Shown: piece by piece, positions 1 through 5,975 of the stretch
How the letters are laid out: every line of letters begins with the position of its first letter
Position numbering within the stretch: position 1 is the stretch's first letter
Origin: Thermoguttaceae bacterium
GTDB taxonomy: Bacteria > Planctomycetota > Planctomycetia > Pirellulales > Thermoguttaceae
Assembly (NCBI GenBank): GCA_017549085.1
Contig: JAFYVO010000301.1
Span: 1-8,156, forward strand
Length of the DNA: 8,156 nt
Direction: 5' to 3'
The notes under the pieces: generated by a model
Database searches by the model: none
Told to the model about the DNA's origin: nothing
What the model saw: only the letters and a program-made list of their open reading frames with translations
Translations under genes and position numbers: made by a program

Positions 1-1430
1 ACGTTTGGGTCGCGACCGTCGCGCCGTTTGCTTGCGACCGCGCCGACCCGTTGGCGTTGTTGCTCGAATTTGAGAAATACGAACGCGACGCCGGGGGAGA
101 AATCGGGCGAACGTTGCAACAAACCGCGCGGAGAATGACGACGTCGCGCTCCGAAGTTTGCCGTCGTTTGGGGAAGGCGTTCGACGTCGTGTACGACAAC
201 CCGAACGCGAAGGCTTACGTCTCCGAAGCGTTGATCAACCGCTTGCTGCCGATTCGCGACCCGGAATTTTCGGTCGTTCAAGAAACGGTGCTGAACAATC
301 CGGTCGCGGGCCGCCGTCGCGCCGACACGCAGGTTTCGATCGAACTGATTCCGGACCCGTCGCGTTTGCTGATGAACTTGAACGTCGCCGGGCGGGTCGT
401 CGCGTCGACGAGTTCGAACGTTTTTCCGGCGAAACTTTACAACGAAAGTTACGCGACGTATTTGGGGCAAAAAACGCTCGAATGGCGCGACGACGGGTTC
501 GCGTATTCGCCGGCGGTCGTCTCGGCGGAGTCGGTCAACAAACTGAGCGGCGTTCAAACGGACGTCGACTTTATTCCGTTGGTCGGCGATTTGACGCGCG
601 AGGTCGCGCGAAGCCAATACGAATCGAAACAAGCGGCGATTCGCACCGAAATGAAAGCGAAAGTCGCTCGCGAAGCGCGGGCCCGCATCGACGCCGAAGC
701 GAACGAACGTTTCGACGCGGTCAACGCTCGGATGCGCGCGAACTTTTTCGCCGATTTGGAACGGCTCGGGCTTTCGCTCAAAACGCAGCGGTCGAAAACG
801 ACCGACGAATGGCTGCTCGCGTCGCTGCGGTTGGGAACCGACTTTTCGCTCGGTTGTCAAACGACGGAGCCGCCGACGTTGCCGGGCGCTTTCGCCGACG
901 TCAAACTGCACGAGTCGGCGGTCAACGCCGCGCTGGAACGGTTGGAATTAAGCGGTAAAACGCTGACGCCGGCGGAGACGCTCGCCTATTTGGCCGAAAA
1001 GTTGAATAAACCGGGGTTGGCCGACGTCGCGATCGAGGAAAACGAACTCGTTTTGTCCTTTGCCGAGACCGACCCGATCGTCGTTCGTTTCTTTGAAGAC
1101 CGCGCCGAGTTGCGTTTGAGGTTCGCGGAGTTGACGCTCGGCGATAAGCGTTGGGAAAACGTCGACGTTCGCGTTTCGTATCGACCGGCCGTCGCCGACG
1201 ACGGAACAACCGTTTTCGAACGCGACGGCGTCGTCGAACTCGACGGGCCGGGCGGTATGCGGGCTCAACTCGCGTTGCGTTCGATCTTTTCGAAGGTCTT
1301 CCCGGCGTCGAAGGCGTTCGACTTGCGCCCGCAGATTTTCGATTCGGACGAGCGTTTCGCGGGGTTGGCGCTGGGATTAGCGCGCGTCTCGCGAGGTTGG
1401 TTTGCGATCTCCGTTGTTAGTTTGCGTTGA
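1..1430 (+). CDS. Partial large protein of unknown function (5' end outside window)
   Basis: The frame is open from the left edge (first full codon at base 3) to a TGA at 1428-1430, giving about 475 visible residues. The TTG at 51 is only an internal leucine codon, so the true start lies upstream. Counting visible residues, about 1-180 are mixed alpha/beta. Residues 196-256 form a charged, alanine- and arginine-rich segment, probably a long helix or coiled coil. From about 295 onward the protein is beta-rich and carries the distinctive strings LPGAFADVKLHESAVNAALERL, DPIVVRFFEDR, WENVDVRVSYRP and LRSIFSKVF, ending in a GWFAIS segment. These match my memory of an uncharacterised planctomycete family of large, probably envelope-associated proteins, but I cannot name a Pfam family. 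The helix followed by an amphipathic beta-rich half could suggest a lipid-binding (TULIP-like) fold; that is speculation. No transmembrane segment is visible in this part. The coding call is secure; the function is unknown. Confidence 0.85.
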   Translation, partial: VWVATVAPFACDRADPLALLLEFEKYERDAGGEIGRTLQQTARRMTTSRSEVCRRLGKAFDVVYDNPNAKAYVSEALINRLLPIRDPEFSVVQETVLNNPVAGRRRADTQVSIELIPDPSRLLMNLNVAGRVVASTSSNVFPAKLYNESYATYLGQKTLEWRDDGFAYSPAVVSAESVNKLSGVQTDVDFIPLVGDLTREVARSQYESKQAAIRTEMKAKVAREARARIDAEANERFDAVNARMRANFFADLERLGLSLKTQRSKTTDEWLLASLRLGTDFSLGCQTTEPPTLPGAFADVKLHESAVNAALERLELSGKTLTPAETLAYLAEKLNKPGLADVAIEENELVLSFAETDPIVVRFFEDRAELRLRFAELTLGDKRWENVDVRVSYRPAVADDGTTVFERDGVVELDGPGGMRAQLALRSIFSKVFPASKAFDLRPQIFDSDERFAGLALGLARVSRGWFAISVVSLR

Positions 1431-1778
1431 TTCGGGGCAATAAAACGATTGCGCCGCAACGGTCGAGGAGAGGATAAAATCGGAGTTGGACGGTTGCGGC
1501 GATTATAGCGACGTCGGTTAAGGAATAAGACGTTTGTAACGTTTGCGCGCGTTGGCTTGGTGGAAATTTTGACGTCGAAGTCGTTTTTCGGGGAAAACGG
1601 GGGGTTTTTTTCTTGCGGTTTTACGATTATACTTTTATCCGTCGTTTGTCGGCGCGCCGACGCGTTGGAAGAGCGCGACGGCAATTCCGAGCGACGACCG
1701 CAAGAAATTAACGCCCGACGGCGCGCGCCGACGCGTCGCGGTCGAGCGAGTTTTTAAACGTCCGAAAGGTTTTCTAAA
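1431..1778. other. 348-base spacer with GC-rich repeats; candidate leader of the small ORF
   Basis: No convincing gene lies here. Just after the upstream stop is a 9-bp inverted repeat (CGCCGCAAC at 1452-1460, GTTGCGGCG at 1493-1501, 32-base loop) with no T-run. A T-rich stretch at 1604-1640 contains a -10-like TATACT. After it come the perfect palindrome GTCGGCGCGCCGAC (1648-1661) and the 14-base direct repeat GCGCGCCGACGCGT (1652-1665 and 1723-1736). A 7-bp pairing, CGACCGC (1695-1701) with GCGGTCG (1737-1743), encloses a second palindrome, CGACGCGTCG (1729-1738). The arrangement could be a folded 5' leader of about 140 bases. It could also be chance in a genome full of CGACG words. No known riboswitch is recognised. 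Confidence 0.5.
1628..1633 (+). promoter_or_regulatory. Possible -10 element for the small ORF
   Basis: TATACT sits in an AT-rich island within GC-rich DNA, about 145 bases before the small ORF at 1779. The position 17 bases upstream is only a T-run, with no recognisable -35 hexamer. Weak support: it rests on the -10 match and on the local drop in GC. Confidence 0.3.
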
Positions 1779-1973
1779 ATGATGAACGCTAAAAATCAAA
1801 CGGCTTCCAAACAAAAGAACGTCGACGCTTATTTTGCTCCGATTGTTCGTCCGCTTCGCGTCGGCTCTTTCGCCTCGAAGCGCGTCGAGATTCCCGAGAG
1901 CGTTCGCTTCTCCGTCGCGACCGCGGAAGCGGAACGCTTTTTCGTTCTCGAAAAACTTCTTTCGACGAAATAA
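1779..1973 (+). CDS. Small hypothetical protein, 64 residues
   Basis: The ORF starts with two consecutive ATG codons (1779 and 1782) and ends at TAA 1971-1973. AAAGG at 1765-1769 lies 9 bases before the first ATG and 12 before the second, so the first is slightly favoured. The product is hydrophilic and basic at the N-terminus (MMNAKNQTASKQKN), with a short middle segment DAYFAPIVRPLRVGSF and a helix-prone C-terminal half ending EKLLSTK. It has no signal peptide, membrane segment or cysteine. Codon use leans to AAC, AAA, GAA, CGC and GTC/GTT, with no rare-looking runs, which favours real translation. I do not recognise the family. A much longer antisense frame overlaps it but also runs across the protease gene and is arginine-rich, so I regard that as a shadow. 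A spurious ORF remains possible. Confidence 0.5.
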   Translation: MMNAKNQTASKQKNVDAYFAPIVRPLRVGSFASKRVEIPESVRFSVATAEAERFFVLEKLLSTK

Positions 1974-2112
1974 CGCCGAGATAAAGGCGAATTGACGCGC
2001 GGCGGCTTCTTCGTATCGTCGCGCCCAAAAATGTCGGGCCGTTTTGATTAAAAATTGAATCTCTTAAAGAAAACGGCGTTCGATTTTGCGTCTTGAAAAG
2101 AGCGTTGGACGT

Positions 2113-2150
2113 CGCGTTCGAATAACCGAAGGGACGATTTTTCGAACGCG
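2113..2150. terminator. 10-bp inverted repeat between convergent genes, possible terminator
   Basis: CGCGTTCGAA (2113-2122) and TTCGAACGCG (2141-2150) form a perfect 10-bp stem with an 18-base loop. It begins 25 bases beyond the protease stop codon on the minus strand and lies about 140 bases after the small ORF on the plus strand. Neither side has an immediate T-run, so intrinsic termination is uncertain. A second, weaker 9-bp stem with G-T pairs is at 1997-2024, 23 bases after the small ORF stop. The 201-base spacer otherwise shows nothing. Confidence 0.35.
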
Positions 2151-2174
2151 TCGCAACGTTGGCGCGCGTCGCCG

Positions 2175-2969
2175 TCAACGACGCGTCGCGTTTTGCAACA
2201 TTGCGTAATTCTGGTAAGTTAGGTAAGCAAAGAAAAACGCCGCAAAAACGCCTCCTTGCGAGAAAAAGAAATAAGCGAGCCCTCCGGCGCAAAGAACCGA
2301 AAGAATCAACGCGTTGCGGACTCCGTTTTTCGGCGAAAGTTGCGCGCCCAACGCCGTCGCGATTTGACCTCCGTCGAGCGGGTAAACCGGAGCGAGGTTG
2401 ATCGCGCCCCAAAAGACGCAAATGTAAATAAAGCCGAAAACAAAGTAACCGAGAAACGCGCTGAACGGCGCGCCGGAGTCGACGCCGACGGCCCAGTCGG
2501 TCGGAAGAACGATCGGAATCGGCGTTCCGGCGGCGAGTCCGACGGTAAAATCGCAACCGCAAAGGAACGCGACCGCGAGAAGCGCGGCGACTCCGAGAAA
2601 ACCGGCGCCCGCTCCCGCGAACGAAACGAACGCTTGACTCCAATTCGTCGTTTTTTTCGAGTAAACCGGACGCCAACTGGTAACGCCGCCGAAGACCGAC
2701 GCTCCGTTAGGCGCGGTTCCTATTCCGAGCGCGATTTCCGGCGTCGCGCCGAAAAGCCGCTTCGCCGCGAGCGCGTGCCCGAGTTCGTGCAACAGGAACG
2801 CGAGCGTCGTCGCCGCCGTCCAACCGAGAAGCCCCCAAATCCAAGGCGTTTCCGGGTCGATACGGCTTAAAAAAGGGGAGAACGCGACGCAAAGGAACCA
2901 AAAACTCGGCAAAACGGCGACCGGAACGCCGAACAAACGGAACTTCCAAACGTATCGGGGCGAATTCAT
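2175..2969 (-). CDS. Site-2 protease-type (M50) intramembrane zinc metalloprotease
   Basis: Members of this family cleave membrane-spanning proteins inside the bilayer, often to release transcription factors or clear signal-peptide remnants. The 264-residue product carries the zinc-binding HELGH at residues 61-65, at the end of a hydrophobic segment. The third-ligand motif appears as NLAPVYPLDGGQ from residue 191, with the ligand aspartate at 199. About five or six membrane segments are visible (roughly 15-34, 43-62, 113-138, 169-190, 212-230 and 231-246). There is no PDZ or CBS domain, so this is a compact member resembling the SpoIVFB/Rv-type minimal core; the substrate cannot be predicted. 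I chose the ATG at 2969 over the in-frame TTG at 2984 because MNSPRYVWKFRLFG looks like a typical start, although neither has a good Shine-Dalgarno sequence. The gene follows pyrE on the same strand after 126 bases, with a hairpin between them, so shared transcription is doubtful. Confidence 0.88.
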   Translation of the reverse strand: MNSPRYVWKFRLFGVPVAVLPSFWFLCVAFSPFLSRIDPETPWIWGLLGWTAATTLAFLLHELGHALAAKRLFGATPEIALGIGTAPNGASVFGGVTSWRPVYSKKTTNWSQAFVSFAGAGAGFLGVAALLAVAFLCGCDFTVGLAAGTPIPIVLPTDWAVGVDSGAPFSAFLGYFVFGFIYICVFWGAINLAPVYPLDGGQIATALGAQLSPKNGVRNALILSVLCAGGLAYFFFSQGGVFAAFFFAYLTYQNYAMLQNATRR

Positions 2970-2990
2970 CAGCTCTGCTTTCAAACGACA

Positions 2991-3029
2991 AAAGCGCGAC
3001 CGGCGAAACCGAACGCCGCGTCGCGCTTT
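2991..3029 (-). terminator. Hairpin between pyrE and the protease gene, probable pyrE terminator
   Basis: AAAGCGCGAC (2991-3000) pairs with GTCGCGCTTT (3020-3029) over 10 bp, and CGGCG (3001-3005) pairs with CGCCG (3014-3018) above a single-base bulge, leaving an 8-base loop. Read on the minus strand, the stem ends in a TTTT stretch. It lies 66 bases past the pyrE stop, a normal terminator position. It is also only 21 bases before the protease ATG, so it could instead act on that gene's leader. Confidence 0.5.
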
Positions 3030-3095
3030 CGTTCTTTATTGATAATCGTCTTTTTTCGTCGCTTGGCGAGTCGAGCGGCTAAAAACGAAGCGAGA

Positions 3096-3656
3096 TCAGG
3101 CTTCCGGCGGGTCGATTCCGAAGTCTTTGATCGTCAAGAGGGAACGGAAACGGTAACCGCGGTCCGCGACCGCTTGCGCGCCCCCTTCCATTCGGTCGAT
3201 GATCGCGATAACGCCCGCGACCTTAATTCCGGCCGCTTCCAAACGTTCGATAGCGATCAACGACGAACCGCCGGTCGTAACGACGTCCTCGACGACGACG
3301 ACTTCGTCGCCGGCTTGAACCGGGCCTTCGATGTATTTGTTGGTGCCGTGTCCCTTGCTTTCTTTGCGAACGAGGAACGCTTTCAGGTCGAGACCGCGGA
3401 GCCCGGCGACGGTGATGACCGCCGCGGCGATCGGGTCGGCGCCGATCGACATCCCGCCGACCGCCTTCGGAAGCGCGCCGTCGGCTTCGAGCAGTTCGAG
3501 AATTCCTTCGCCGACGAGCGTCGCGCCGCGCGAGTCGAGCGTCGTTTGCTTACCGTCGAGGTAGTATTTCGCTTTTTTGCCGGACGCGAGGGTAAAATCG
3601 CCGAATTTGAGGGACTTTTCGCGAACGATATTCAGTAATTCGTCTTTGCTGTACAT
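3096..3656 (-). CDS. pyrE: Orotate phosphoribosyltransferase
   Basis: The enzyme joins orotate to PRPP to make orotidine 5'-monophosphate, the fifth step of de novo UMP synthesis, in the cytoplasm. The 186-residue product has the PRPP-binding signature VVVVEDVVTTGGSS at residues 119-132, with the paired acidic residues E123 and D124. The flexible catalytic loop is RKESKGHGTNK (97-107), containing the conserved lysines and histidine. The N-terminal substrate region FTLASGKKAKYYLDGKQ (21-37) is typical of type I OPRTs. Length is normal for the short bacterial form, and no OMP decarboxylase domain is fused. The ATG at 3656 has the Shine-Dalgarno GAGGA seven bases upstream. No other pyr gene is nearby, so the gene is a stand-alone unit behind its own promoter. 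The hairpin and repeats in its leader could make expression pyrimidine-responsive, which is inference. Confidence 0.96.
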   Translation of the reverse strand: MYSKDELLNIVREKSLKFGDFTLASGKKAKYYLDGKQTTLDSRGATLVGEGILELLEADGALPKAVGGMSIGADPIAAAVITVAGLRGLDLKAFLVRKESKGHGTNKYIEGPVQAGDEVVVVEDVVTTGGSSLIAIERLEAAGIKVAGVIAIIDRMEGGAQAVADRGYRFRSLLTIKDFGIDPPEA

Positions 3657-3663
3657 TAATGTT

Positions 3664-3714
3664 TCCTCGAAAGGTAATAAGGAACTCGAAAGGAACTCGC
3701 TGTTGGAGAACTCG
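3664..3714 (-). promoter_or_regulatory. pyrE ribosome binding site and repeat-bearing leader
   Basis: In mRNA sense, GAGGA (3668-3664) lies seven bases before the ATG. Just upstream, TTCCT occurs twice, each time in the direct repeat CGAGTTCCT (plus-strand AGGAACTCG at 3680-3688 and 3691-3699). Either copy could pair with AGGAA of the ribosome binding site. The related unit CTCGAAAGG recurs at 3666-3674 and 3685-3693, with a near copy at 3711-3719. The pairing is only five bases, so any role in translation control is a guess; the binding site itself is clear. Confidence 0.55.
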
Positions 3715-3750
3715 AAAAGCGCGCGGCGACCGGCGAGGTCGCGCGCTTTT
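3715..3750 (-). promoter_or_regulatory. Strong 5' hairpin of the predicted pyrE mRNA
   Basis: AAAAGCGCGC (3715-3724) pairs perfectly with GCGCGCTTTT (3741-3750). The stem extends by a G-C, a G-T and a C-G pair towards a loop of about 10 bases. On the minus strand the 3' arm ends in TTTT, as in an intrinsic terminator. It begins about where the promoter at 3756-3783 would start transcription, so it would form the first 36 bases of the pyrE message. It could be a 5' stabiliser, an attenuator-like element, or a terminator for read-through from the Sel1-like gene. Confidence 0.5.
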
Positions 3751-3755
3751 CATCT

Positions 3756-3783
3756 ATTATAAAACGTTTGCCGCTTTTTTCAA
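3756..3783 (-). promoter_or_regulatory. Near-consensus sigma-70-type promoter of pyrE
   Basis: On the minus strand, TTGAAA (3783-3778) and a perfect TATAAT (3761-3756) are separated by 16 bases. They point at pyrE about 100 bases downstream and sit in an AT-rich patch of otherwise GC-rich DNA. Transcription would begin near 3749-3750. This is the best promoter match in the window. Confidence 0.65.
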
Positions 3784-3840
3784 CGGGGCGGACGAAAATG
3801 ACGTCGCGACGCCGCGTCGCGCGCTCTTTTTTCGCTTGAA

Positions 3841-3874
3841 GGCGCCGCGCCCTCTTTTTAAAAGAGTCGGCGCC
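3841..3874 (-). terminator. Possible terminator of the Sel1-like gene
   Basis: GGCGCCG (3841-3847) pairs with CGGCGCC (3868-3874), and inside this CTCTT (3852-3856) pairs with AAGAG (3862-3866). The structure begins 23 bases beyond the Sel1-like stop codon on the minus strand. No T-run follows it on that strand. A further 6-bp hairpin (CGCGAC 3805-3810, GTCGCG 3816-3821) stands between it and the pyrE promoter; only its plus-strand side is followed by TTTTTT. Moderate to weak support. Confidence 0.35.
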
Positions 3875-3897
3875 GATCGCGGCGTTCGTTTCGCCGC

Positions 3898-5808
3898 TTA
3901 AATTTTGGTCGCGTCTTCGCGAATTTTTGAACAAAAGAGGAAAGCGACCTGCAACCCGAGTCGAGCTCGCGACAATTCTTCGAGCGCGTCGTCGTCTCCG
4001 GCTTGCGCGGCGACGGTCCAAGCGGCGAGAGCGCGGCGACGGTCGAGCGGAACGCCGTCCCCCTCCCAATATCGGATTGCGAGCCGCCGCGTCGCTTCGA
4101 TTTCTCCCGCGGCGGCCGCGGTTTCGAGCCAAAAAGTCGCGAAACGTCGGTTCGGTTCGACGCCGCGTCCTTCGAGCAAACGGTCGCTAAGTTCGACGGC
4201 GGCGCTTCCGTCCCCGCGCTCCGCCGCGACGCGCAAAAAATACTCGCCGCAAGCCGCGTTGGGGACGACGCCTTCGCCGCGTTCGCAACAATACGCAAGG
4301 TTTGCCGTCGCCGCCGCGTCTCCGCTAAGCGTCGCCGCGGCAAAGAGTTGGAACGCCCGACGGACGTCGCGGTCGACGCCTTCTCGACCGATGGAGAGTC
4401 GAAGGCCGAGTTCGTTTTGCGCTTCCGGGAAACCGCCGTTCGCCGCGACTTCGAGCCAACGTTGTTCTTCGTTCAAGTCGCGCGGCGTTCCGCAACCGAC
4501 CGCGGCGCAGCGCGACGTCAAAAACGCCGCTTCAGCCGAGCCCGCTTTCGCTTCCGAGCGGAGCCAACGAACGCAGTCTTGCGCCTGCCGAACGTCGAGC
4601 AGACCGGCCAACGCTTCTCGAGCGAGCGTCAGCCGAGCTTGCGCGTCGCCGCGTTCCGCCGCTTCCAACCGCCAACGCGTCGCTTCGCGGTCGTTTTGAG
4701 GGCCGCCGATTTGACGCAGTTGGTCGGCGAGTTCGTTTTGCGCCGTCGCGAACCCCCCCGCCGCGCTTTGACGCAACAAACGCAACGCTTCCTCGACGTC
4801 GGCGTCGCGCCCCCAACCGTTCCAAGGGAAGAGCGCGAGGAAGTAAAACGCCGGAGAAAAACCGGTCGCCGCCGCCCGTTCGAAGAGCCGAAACGCTTCG
4901 TCGCGGTCGAGCGGAATTTCGAACGCTTCGGCGTTCGCCGTTTGCGGAGCGTTTAGGTCGGCGGGTTGCGAAAACGAACGCCCGTAAAGCGCCGCCAACC
5001 CGAGCGCGCAAAGAGCGTCCGGATTTTCGACGTCCGCCGCCCGCCGGTAAAACTCGAACGCCCGGCGTTCGTCGCGCTCGACGCCGAGCCCCGTTTCGAG
5101 CGCGAAACCGACGTCGTAAAGCGCGACGCCGAGCCCCGCTTCCGCCGCTCGCCAACTCCAATCGAACGCCGCTTTCGGGTCCGGCTCGACCCCGCGACCG
5201 TCCCGAAACGCGAACGAGACGAAGGACGCGTCGACCGCCGAACCGAGTTCCGCCTTGCGAAGCGCCGCCTCAAACGCCCGCTCGAGCCAAGCGCGCTCCG
5301 CTTCGGCGTCTTGCGGAACGCCGATTCCGTCCCGATAACAAACGGCGAGCCCCTCGAACGCCGCCGCGTCGTCCCCCGTTCGCGCTTCCCAAAAGAACGA
5401 AAGCGCGCGATCTCGATCGCGCTCGACGACGCCTTCGCCGTCGAACAAGATTTCGCCGACCAAGCCGAGCGCCGCCGGACGCTCCGCAAACGCGCCTTGC
5501 TCCAACGCTCGAACGCCCCAATCAAACGCCGCGCGAACGTCCGGAGCGACGCCGAGCCCGTACCGAAAAGCGCGAGCGAGCCCCGTTTGCGCGTTCGGGT
5601 CGCCCGCTTCCGCGCCTTGCCGTCGGAGTTCGAACGCTCGCCGCCAATCGCGCTCGACGCCGCGACCGTCTTCGTAAAGTCGCGCCAACGGTTCGAAGGC
5701 GGAAGCGTCTCCCGCGTCGACGAGGTCTTGCAAGCGGCGCGGCTCCGAACGCCGAGAAGACGCGTCGAAAGGTTCGGAGGCGGAGAAAATGTTTCCGGAA
5801 TCGTTCAT
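3898..5808 (-). CDS. Sel1-like repeat protein, about 15 tandem repeats
   Basis: Sel1-like repeats are paired-helix units of about 36 residues, related to TPRs, that build curved scaffolds for protein-protein contacts. After a short acidic, serine-rich N-terminus (1-34) the 636-residue product is repeats almost throughout. Each follows a pattern like A..LA..Y.DGRGVE.D...AF.W...AAE.G. Clear copies begin near residues 35, 73, 112, 148, 193, 228 and 264, and continue to about 606. The central ones (around 319-425) are degenerate. The unit from 264 carries an insertion of about 25 residues (276-300). The last 20 residues, with a hydrophobic VAFLF, may form a capping helix. There is no signal peptide, membrane segment or catalytic domain, so a cytoplasmic scaffold is likely; partners are unknown. 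I start at ATG 5808 because the upstream in-frame extension to 5985 is arginine- and proline-rich and overlaps the end of comM. No Shine-Dalgarno is visible, so the start is moderately sure. Confidence 0.88.
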   Translation of the reverse strand: MNDSGNIFSASEPFDASSRRSEPRRLQDLVDAGDASAFEPLARLYEDGRGVERDWRRAFELRRQGAEAGDPNAQTGLARAFRYGLGVAPDVRAAFDWGVRALEQGAFAERPAALGLVGEILFDGEGVVERDRDRALSFFWEARTGDDAAAFEGLAVCYRDGIGVPQDAEAERAWLERAFEAALRKAELGSAVDASFVSFAFRDGRGVEPDPKAAFDWSWRAAEAGLGVALYDVGFALETGLGVERDERRAFEFYRRAADVENPDALCALGLAALYGRSFSQPADLNAPQTANAEAFEIPLDRDEAFRLFERAAATGFSPAFYFLALFPWNGWGRDADVEEALRLLRQSAAGGFATAQNELADQLRQIGGPQNDREATRWRLEAAERGDAQARLTLAREALAGLLDVRQAQDCVRWLRSEAKAGSAEAAFLTSRCAAVGCGTPRDLNEEQRWLEVAANGGFPEAQNELGLRLSIGREGVDRDVRRAFQLFAAATLSGDAAATANLAYCCERGEGVVPNAACGEYFLRVAAERGDGSAAVELSDRLLEGRGVEPNRRFATFWLETAAAAGEIEATRRLAIRYWEGDGVPLDRRRALAAWTVAAQAGDDDALEELSRARLGLQVAFLFCSKIREDATKI

Positions 5809-5975
5809 CAATTCAATGCGGCGGCGCGTTAAACGTCGGGTAAAATGGGGAAAGGGAAAATGCGGTAAGAACGAACGGCGCGCCGAACGGTTGAAAAGGG
5901 GCGCGTTGGTCGTCTCGCGAACGTCGTTCGGGACGGTTTGCGTCCGTTGCCTTGCGAACGGCGGTCGCCGTCGGT

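Noticed and set aside
1648..1743. Possible CRISPR or phage-attachment repeats in the GC-rich spacer
   Set aside because: There are only two copies of a 14-base repeat, without regular spacing, spacers or an adjacent integrase. The repeats fit the general CGACG word bias.
1557..1757. A 66-residue plus-strand ORF with a short hydrophobic segment
   Set aside because: It starts at TTG/GTG with no ribosome binding site. Its C-terminal half is arginine-rich, and it covers the AT-rich island and palindromes better read as leader sequence.
1789..2676. A 295-residue minus-strand open frame overlapping the protease gene and the small ORF
   Set aside because: Low-complexity arginine/serine composition, and it overlaps the protease gene in another frame on the same strand; the latter has intact zinc-binding motifs.
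3039..3638. A 199-residue plus-strand frame opposite pyrE
   Set aside because: It is the complement of a canonical pyrE and shows no domain of its own.
4003..4956. A 317-residue plus-strand open frame antisense to the Sel1-like gene
   Set aside because: Arginine-rich shadow frame with no recognisable motif. The minus-strand frame has coherent Sel1 repeats over its whole length.
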